Positions 1 to 4,684 of a stretch of DNA of 6,959 bases are shown one piece after another (the first letter of the stretch is position 1; the number at the start of each line of letters is the position of its first letter). The stretch covers positions 1 to 6,959 of the forward strand of contig PWNO01000104.1 in assembly GCA_003557765.1 (NCBI GenBank), in the 5' to 3' direction. A program made the translations under genes and the position numbers. The notes under the pieces were generated by a model. The model saw only the letters and a program-made list of their open reading frames with translations, did not search any database and was not told the DNA's origin. This DNA is from Bacteroidales bacterium (GTDB taxonomy: Bacteria > Bacteroidota > Bacteroidia > Bacteroidales > UBA7960).

Positions 1-823
1 TCTCATTTTCCTGTACAAGAACCGGGCGGCCATGTTTGGCTGCATTGGATACAAGCAGCCCCATATGCCCGGGGTTGACAATAGCATGACACCACTCAAA
101 ATGAGATATAAGTGCATCGCCCGTTGTTTTCCCGAAGCATTCAATATTATCCGGAAGGGGTCCGAAGTTATTCTTCATGAATTCTTCCATATCAGGACCG
201 ATCAGCCGCCAGAAAGTTGAAGGATGCCATTCAGCCAGTTTTACGATCCGGTCGAGTCGTTTGCGGTCCTGCGGCCTGCCTACAAAAATAAATTTTAATG
301 AATCGGCAGGAGGCCATGGAAGGTTTACAAAATCGGATTTTTTTACCTGGGTATTATTTATACTGATTACAGGTGTACCTGTCAGTTTACTTTTCAGGTG
401 GTCGGCAATTGAATCTGAATAAGCTAAAACGGATACAGATCTTCTTAAAACAAATAAACGAATCTGTTCTAAAATGAAGTTATTGGATCTTCCATAAATA
501 TGTCCCCACCAGACCCATTTATTCCACAGAGATTTATTTCGAAGAAACAGGCCGATTCTCCATAAATGTCTTGGATTGAAATCCACACAAAGAACATCAT
601 ATTCAGAAGCGGCAGGTAAGGTGTCATTTGAAAGAAAAAAGAATGGCCCTTTTCGGCGAAGCGGAACTTCAATATATTCATATTCCTCTCTTTGGTCGGG
701 TGCCGATAATCCATCCGGTTCACAAGGGTGGGAAAAAACCGTTAAGTCACAATGTTCACTTAAACCGCGGAAAAAACTCTCCCTGTAGTCCGGGGCATGG
801 TCGAGGATAAATAGTACTTTCAT
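1..823 (-). CDS. GT4-type glycosyltransferase, C-terminus cut by window edge
   Basis: Probable cytoplasmic, GT-B fold glycosyltransferase that moves a sugar from a nucleotide-sugar donor onto a growing surface polysaccharide. The ATG at 823 opens a frame that stays open for 274 codons to position 2 and leaves the window, so the C-terminus is missing. The start MKVLFILDHAPDYRESFF has the hydrophobic first strand and 'APDYRE' opening seen in group-1 (GT4) enzymes of Bacteroidota. Residues about 177-183 (LKFIFVG) followed by RPQDRKRLD look like the start of the second Rossmann domain. Residues 250-268 (NPGHMGLLVSNAAKHGRPV) match the donor-site 'PG..GL...A...G.PV' motif of GT4 enzymes. No signal peptide is seen. 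It is transcribed away from the epimerase gene across a 245-base gap. Family call is confident; donor, acceptor and linkage cannot be read from the sequence. Confidence 0.85.
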   Translation of the reverse strand, partial: MKVLFILDHAPDYRESFFRGLSEHCDLTVFSHPCEPDGLSAPDQREEYEYIEVPLRRKGPFFFLSNDTLPAASEYDVLCVDFNPRHLWRIGLFLRNKSLWNKWVWWGHIYGRSNNFILEQIRLFVLRRSVSVLAYSDSIADHLKSKLTGTPVISINNTQVKKSDFVNLPWPPADSLKFIFVGRPQDRKRLDRIVKLAEWHPSTFWRLIGPDMEEFMKNNFGPLPDNIECFGKTTGDALISHFEWCHAIVNPGHMGLLVSNAAKHGRPVLVQENE

Positions 824-1068
824 AAGAGCATTTGTGCTTGAATAATTTTCAATTCAAAAAAGGTCCCGCATTTACTGTGTTTTATTTTTTCATTTCAAAT
901 GTAATCTAATAACGCTGCTTTTAAAGAGCTAAAAATATGGTATTTTAAAACTTATTATGAGTGAAAATTTTCCTGTATTCATATTCATCACTCAATAACC
1001 GGAGGCTAAGCCTTTCAAACCTGAATAAAACACTAATCACTGAAGAAAAATAGCTGATTGTATATTCT
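824..1068. other. Divergent intergenic region
   Basis: AT-rich gap between two genes that point away from each other, so it should carry promoters for both. The leftward promoter candidate is at 896-903. I find no TAnnTTTG match in the correct orientation for the epimerase gene. Small perfect palindromes occur at 963-972 (GAAAATTTTC) and 1003-1013 (AGGCTAAGCCT). The second has only a one-base centre, so it cannot form a normal hairpin. A 13-codon ATG frame at 957-998 has no supporting feature. No RNA gene or terminator is recognisable. Confidence 0.6.
896..903 (-). promoter_or_regulatory. Candidate Bacteroidota-type -7 element for the leftward glycosyltransferase
   Basis: Read on the minus strand this is TACATTTG, a perfect match to the TAnnTTTG -7 consensus of Bacteroidota housekeeping promoters. 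It lies about 70 bases upstream of the ATG at 823, which would give a leader of roughly 60-70 nt. The -33 position has only a weak TTTA-like sequence instead of TTTG. Position and match favour a promoter, but a chance match in AT-rich DNA is possible. Confidence 0.4.
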
Positions 1069-2226
1069 ATGAAATTAGACATCATCGCAGGAGCACGCCC
1101 TAATTTTATGAAGATTGCACCGATCATCAGAGAGATCAGAAACCAACAGAACAGGGGTGCCGATATTCAATTCCGCCTTATCCACACCGGGCAGCATTAC
1201 GACAAAAATATGAGCCAGACCTTTTTTGACGAACTCGGAATTCCTGCACCTGATGTAAACCTGGGTGCAGGTGGGGGCAGCCAGGCAGAACAGACCTCCA
1301 AAGTGATGACCGAGTATGAAAAAGTGCTCACCGGATCCGCACCGGACCTCTGTATTGTGGTAGGAGATGTTACTTCTACGCTGGCCTGTTCAGTAACTGC
1401 CAAAAAAATGGGGGTTAAAGTGGCTCATGTCGAAGCCGGTATCCGCTCGGGCGATTGGACCATGCCCGAAGAGATCAACCGGGTAGTAACCGACCGAATT
1501 ACCGATTTCTATTTTATAACCACAGAGATTGCCAATGAAAATCTTCTGAATGAAGGTGCGGCCGAAGAGAAGATCTTTCTTGTGGGAAACACCATGATTG
1601 ATACGCTGCTTGCCAATTTGGACAACCTTACGAAACCCGGGCTGTGGGACCATTTCGGACTGGAAGAAAGCAGCTATTTCGTGATGACCCTGCACCGGCC
1701 GGCCAATGTGGATGAACAGATCAAACTGAAGCGACTGATCGATAATGTGGCCGAAGCGGCCGGAAATGAGAAAATTGTATTTCCGGTGCATCCGCGAACC
1801 CGGAAGATACTGAATGACCTTGATGTTCAGCACGATTCTTTGCATCTGGTGGAACCGCTCGGATACCTTGAGTTTATCTATCTTGTAAAACATGCAAGAG
1901 CCGTGATCACCGATTCTGGGGGAATTACCGAAGAGACGACCGTGCTGGGGGTTCCCTGCCTCACTCTGCGCGATAATACAGAACGCCCGGAAACGATCAC
2001 AACCGGCACCAATGAACTCATTGGCACTGACCCCGACGCGGTTAAGCCTGCCATTGAATACCTAATGGCCGGACATTGGAAAAAAGGAAAAATTCCGGAG
2101 TTGTGGGATGGAAAAACTGCGCAACGAATAGTAAAAATTCTCCTGGAAATAGAAAAAAAAGGAGGATTTATGAACCAAACTGCCTTTGTAGATAAAGAGT
2201 TACTGTTTCAGTCAAACAAATCTTAA
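1069..2226 (+). CDS. wecB: Non-hydrolysing UDP-N-acetylglucosamine 2-epimerase
   Basis: Interconverts UDP-GlcNAc and UDP-ManNAc in the cytoplasm, supplying ManNAc-type sugars for surface polysaccharide. The 385 residues are close to the family length (about 375). Motifs in order: GARPNFMK at 8-15, with K15 aligning to the conserved lysine; HTGQHYD at 39-45; VVGDVTST at 97-104, with D100; HVEAGIRSGDW at 120-130, with E122; PEEINR at 133-138, with E134; LHRPAN at 208-213, with H209; VHPRT at 240-244; DSGGITEE at 282-289; and RDNTERPET at 301-309. All catalytic and UDP-binding positions I can align to E. coli WecB are present, so it should be active. The HVEAG..SGDW..PEE form resembles true GlcNAc epimerases more than the FnlC-type 2-epimerases of the L-FucNAc pathway. 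The start is the only ATG that includes the first beta strand; no Shine-Dalgarno is visible. The last 18 residues begin at an in-frame ATG behind a strong Shine-Dalgarno-like sequence (see 2159-2172). Confidence 0.95.
   Translation: MKLDIIAGARPNFMKIAPIIREIRNQQNRGADIQFRLIHTGQHYDKNMSQTFFDELGIPAPDVNLGAGGGSQAEQTSKVMTEYEKVLTGSAPDLCIVVGDVTSTLACSVTAKKMGVKVAHVEAGIRSGDWTMPEEINRVVTDRITDFYFITTEIANENLLNEGAAEEKIFLVGNTMIDTLLANLDNLTKPGLWDHFGLEESSYFVMTLHRPANVDEQIKLKRLIDNVAEAAGNEKIVFPVHPRTRKILNDLDVQHDSLHLVEPLGYLEFIYLVKHARAVITDSGGITEETTVLGVPCLTLRDNTERPETITTGTNELIGTDPDAVKPAIEYLMAGHWKKGKIPELWDGKTAQRIVKILLEIEKKGGFMNQTAFVDKELLFQSNKS
2159..2172 (+). promoter_or_regulatory. Internal Shine-Dalgarno-like sequence and in-frame ATG near the epimerase 3' end
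   Basis: A run of eight A (2153-2160) leads into GGAGGA and then an ATG at 2170-2172, five bases after the GGAGG. This is the best ribosome-binding-site look-alike in the window, yet it lies inside the epimerase and in the same frame. Translation from it would give only an 18-residue peptide ending at 2226. It may be chance, as lysine and glycine codons naturally give A/G-rich sequence. It could also be the remnant of a deleted downstream gene whose start became fused to the epimerase tail. Confidence 0.25.
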
Positions 2227-2294
2227 AAATCGGGAAAATATTTGTTTATCACATTTTCCCATTCATTATTTATACTTCGGGATATGTTTTAAAC

Positions 2295-2302
2295 TAAGTT
2301 TG
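2295..2302 (+). promoter_or_regulatory. Candidate Bacteroidota-type -7 element upstream of the WbuB-like gene
   Basis: TAAGTTTG is a perfect match to TAnnTTTG and sits 28 bases before the ATG at 2331, which would give a leader of about 20 nt. No convincing TTTG -33 box is found at the usual spacing. If real, the glycosyltransferase and SDR genes have their own promoter in the 104-base gap behind the epimerase, in addition to any read-through. Confidence 0.4.
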
Positions 2303-2330
2303 CACTAAAATTATATATTCAATTCATCCG

Positions 2331-3530
2331 ATGAAAATTCTGTACTTCTATCAGTATTTCAGTACTCCGAAAGGGTCCTGGGGAACAAGAGTTTATGAGT
2401 ATGCCAGGGAATGGGTGAAAAAAGGGCATGAAGTAACAGTAGTGACAAGTATCTATTCAAAATCTGACTTAAAGGCGGAAAAATTTGTCGAATATCGCGA
2501 AATAGACGGAATCAATCTGATTATTTTGAATATTCATATTGATAACAAACAGCATCCGCTGAAAAGAATATGGACCTTTATTCAGTACTCGGTGATGGCA
2601 TCCTGGTTTGCCCTGAAAACTCCCTGTGATGCGATCATCGCTTCTTCAGGGCCCATAACCGTCGGGATACCAGGACTTATTGGAAAAATGATCAAGCGGA
2701 AAAAACTTGTATTCGAGGTTAGAGATTTGTGGCCGGATACTGCAATTTCAATGGGATTTCTACCGAACAAACTGACTCAAAAAGCCATGTATGCATTCGA
2801 GAAACTTTGTTATGAAAGTTCTGATCTGATTGTAACCCTTTCGCCCGGAAGCAGAGATAACATTACAAAAAGATACAGGCCTTACAATATCATATCCGTT
2901 CCGAACTCTGCAAACATTAAACTTTTCGGGAACGGGAAGTCTGGCCAGCTGCCCGGCTCCCTGACGAAACAGGGGTATGCCATTTACACCGGGAACATCG
3001 GGCCGGTGAATAACTCGCGCTTATTGTTTGAAGTATCCGTTTTAATGAAAAAAAGAGGATACAACGGAATAAAAATTGTACTGGTTGGGGACGGACAAGA
3101 GCGGGAGCTTCTGGAGAAAGAAGCCGAAAAGTTGGAGCTTGAAGACTATTTTTTAATACTGGGTTTGATGCCGAAAGAAAATCTGGTGCCGCTTGTTAGA
3201 AACTCTTTGGCGTCACTCATTCCAATGGCGAATAAACCGCTGCTGGACACATCATCCCCCAATAAACTTTTTGAATCGCTTGCGGCAGGGGTTCCGGTTA
3301 TACAGACTACAAACGGATGGATCAAAGAACTGCTCGAAAAAGATCATTGTGGTTTTACAGTCAGTCCGGAAAATCCAGGGGAACTGACAGACACATTGAT
3401 TTCTTTAAAAGAAAACCCGGAGTTACAGAAAAACATGGGAGCAAATGCTTTTCAGGTGGCAAAAAATCAGTTTGATAAAAAATTACTTGCTGAAAAAATG
3501 ATTCATCACATTGAGCAGCTCCAGGAATGA
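2331..3530 (+). CDS. WbuB-like GT4 glycosyltransferase
   Basis: GT-B fold glycosyltransferase of the GT4 WbuB-like group, cytoplasmic or loosely membrane-associated, expected to add a sugar (often an N-acetylated amino or deoxyamino sugar) to a lipid-linked O-antigen or capsule repeat. It has 399 residues, the usual size. N-terminal signs are the first strand MKILYFYQYF, GTRVYEYAREWVKKGHEV at 18-35 and the family-typical FEVRDLWPDTAISMG at 128-142. The second Rossmann domain begins around YTGNIGPVNN at 219-228. VGDGQER follows at 252-258, and the donor-site segment DTSSPNKLFESLAAGVPVI lies at 306-324, with K312 and E315 at conserved positions. There is no signal peptide and no obvious membrane helix. 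The stop overlaps the next gene's start by ATGA, so the two are likely translationally coupled. The gene looks AT-richer than the epimerase, as is common in mosaic polysaccharide loci. Exact donor sugar is unknown. Confidence 0.92.
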   Translation: MKILYFYQYFSTPKGSWGTRVYEYAREWVKKGHEVTVVTSIYSKSDLKAEKFVEYREIDGINLIILNIHIDNKQHPLKRIWTFIQYSVMASWFALKTPCDAIIASSGPITVGIPGLIGKMIKRKKLVFEVRDLWPDTAISMGFLPNKLTQKAMYAFEKLCYESSDLIVTLSPGSRDNITKRYRPYNIISVPNSANIKLFGNGKSGQLPGSLTKQGYAIYTGNIGPVNNSRLLFEVSVLMKKRGYNGIKIVLVGDGQERELLEKEAEKLELEDYFLILGLMPKENLVPLVRNSLASLIPMANKPLLDTSSPNKLFESLAAGVPVIQTTNGWIKELLEKDHCGFTVSPENPGELTDTLISLKENPELQKNMGANAFQVAKNQFDKKLLAEKMIHHIEQLQE

Positions 3531-4453
3531 ACAGACTTTTACTCACCGGAGGCAGCGGTTTTTTGGGAAGCAAGATTGCTGAAACCTTAAAAGATCAATA
3601 CGAAATCACGCTGCTGCAGCGAAGTGAACCGGGGGCAGAACAGCGAATGTTCTCTTTTATTCAATGCGATCTTGCGGAACAGGAGATTCCCGCTGAAAAG
3701 AGAAATAAGTGGGATCTGGTGGTTCATACCGCGGGCAGGGCGCATATCTTCGGAAAAGAGGAACCGGATGAGCTGTTTCATAAAGTAAATGGTTCCGGAA
3801 CCCGGAATTTGCTGAACAGCATCCGGCATCAGCCGCCAAAACAGTTTGTGTACATCAGTTCAGTTGCTGTGTACGGGGCTGAAGAGGGGGAAGAGATTGA
3901 TGAATCCCATCCGCTCCGTGCAGCAGACCCATACGGGCTGAGCAAAATTCAGGCAGAGAAAGAAGTATTGAAGTGGTCGGAAGAAACAGGCGCTCCGGCT
4001 GTTATTTTGCGTCCGGCTCTCATTGCAGGGTCCAATCCGCCCGGTAACCTTGGAAGGATGATGGAGGCGATTCAAAACGGGAAGTATTTCCGGATAGGCA
4101 GGGGAGAGGCAAAAAAAAGTATCGTTTGGGCTGATGATATTGCCAGCCTGATTTCAGGCCTGTCCGGAACATCGGGCATCTACAATCTGAGCGACGGGAA
4201 CAGTTCAACCTTTCGCGAACTGGAAAACGCCATTGCCGGCCTCTATAACAAAAAAATACGGAGCATTCCCAAATCAGCGGCTTTTATTATTGCCGGTTTC
4301 GGTTCAGCGGTTAACACCGTTCAAAACAGATTCAGATTCCCGCTCGACCTGGCAGCCTACAGAAAAATTACAAAAAGTTTAACCTTCAGTTGCGAAAAAG
4401 CAAAGAAAGAACTCGGATGGAGTCCAAATGAAGTTTTAAGTAAATTAAAGTGA
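3527..4453 (+). CDS. Extended SDR NAD(P)-dependent nucleotide-sugar epimerase/reductase (WbpV-like)
   Basis: Short-chain dehydrogenase/reductase of the extended (GalE-like) type, probably a cytoplasmic nucleotide-sugar epimerase or 4-keto reductase. It has 308 residues. Signs are the NAD(P)-binding TGGSGFLG at 7-14, VVHTAGRAHIF at 65-75, YISSVAVYG at 109-117 (catalytic Ser 111 or 112), and YGLSK at 136-140 giving catalytic Tyr136 and Lys140. LRPALIAG (161-168) and WADDIASLI (201-209) are substrate-side segments typical of the family. The 'H.AGRAH' motif and the 'YNLSDGNSSTFRELENAIA' stretch (219-237) resemble WbpV-type enzymes, which reduce UDP-4-keto-6-deoxy-GlcNAc, better than GalE. That assignment is from memory of the family and is tentative. 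Start ATG 3527 overlaps the upstream stop by ATGA. No 4,6-dehydratase to supply a keto-sugar is in the window. It is the last gene of the rightward polysaccharide group. Confidence 0.88.
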   Translation: MNRLLLTGGSGFLGSKIAETLKDQYEITLLQRSEPGAEQRMFSFIQCDLAEQEIPAEKRNKWDLVVHTAGRAHIFGKEEPDELFHKVNGSGTRNLLNSIRHQPPKQFVYISSVAVYGAEEGEEIDESHPLRAADPYGLSKIQAEKEVLKWSEETGAPAVILRPALIAGSNPPGNLGRMMEAIQNGKYFRIGRGEAKKSIVWADDIASLISGLSGTSGIYNLSDGNSSTFRELENAIAGLYNKKIRSIPKSAAFIIAGFGSAVNTVQNRFRFPLDLAAYRKITKSLTFSCEKAKKELGWSPNEVLSKLK

Positions 4454-4684
4454 ATCATAGCTGAAAAGTAATTATATTTTTCGGATTCATTCATTTCAAC
4501 CTGTTTTCAGTTTGATTTCAATAAAAAATAATAGTCATTTTTACTAATCTAAACTTTTGAAATCATTATGCTTGGTCATGTGTATAAACATGTCTGTTGA
4601 ACGCAATATCATTTTTCTGTATGAATTGAAAGCGAATCTCGCTGTATAGAAGGAAGTTAAAAAAATTGTAGTATAGATTTGATT
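4454..4684. other. AT-rich intergenic region between polysaccharide genes and secreted protein
   Basis: 231 bases without a convincing gene. No GC-rich hairpin followed by a T-run is seen after the SDR stop, so no standard terminator can be called. Complementary heptamers CTGAAAA (4461-4467) and TTTTCAG (4504-4510) could pair, but the loop is long. An operator-like palindrome lies at 4577-4592. A reverse-strand frame crossing 4544-4819 runs into the signal-peptide codons of the next gene and is not believed. Confidence 0.5.
4577..4592. promoter_or_regulatory. Operator-like near-perfect palindrome
   Basis: CATGTGTATAAACATG is a 16-base palindrome with 7 of 8 half-site positions matching, centred on TA. 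It lies about 93 bases before the TTG start of the secreted protein. Size and symmetry suit a dimeric helix-turn-helix regulator, but no regulator is encoded nearby and no second copy was noticed in the window, so the assignment is weak. Confidence 0.25.

Noticed and set aside
73..90. TTGACAATAGCATGAC as a sigma-70-like -35 element
   Set aside because: Lies inside the conserved coding sequence of the leftward glycosyltransferase and has no matching -10 or gene downstream.
957..998. 13-codon ATG frame as a leader peptide of wecB
   Set aside because: No ribosome-binding site, no codon pattern typical of attenuation and no terminator/antiterminator pair behind it.
945..1127. 60-residue reverse-strand open frame between the divergent genes
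   Set aside because: Runs into the antisense of the conserved wecB N-terminus and shows no family features.
1390..1893. 167-residue reverse-strand open frame
   Set aside because: Lies wholly antisense to wecB, whose motifs are fully conserved; its translation shows no domain or signal and is a shadow of biased codons.
4451..4510. Interleaved complementary segments (TGAATC/GATTCA and CTGAAAA/TTTTCAG) as a pseudoknot or terminator
   Set aside because: Stems are short and AT-rich with loops of about 27 and 36 bases and no T-tract in the right place; expected by chance in this composition.
4568..4600. 10-codon ATG frame in the gap before the secreted protein
   Set aside because: Too short to support and overlaps the palindrome; no ribosome-binding site.
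4674..4681. TAGATTTG, a perfect TAnnTTTG match, as promoter of the secreted protein
   Set aside because: Transcription would start at about 4688, after the TTG start codons needed to keep the signal peptide, so it conflicts with the gene start and is probably chance.
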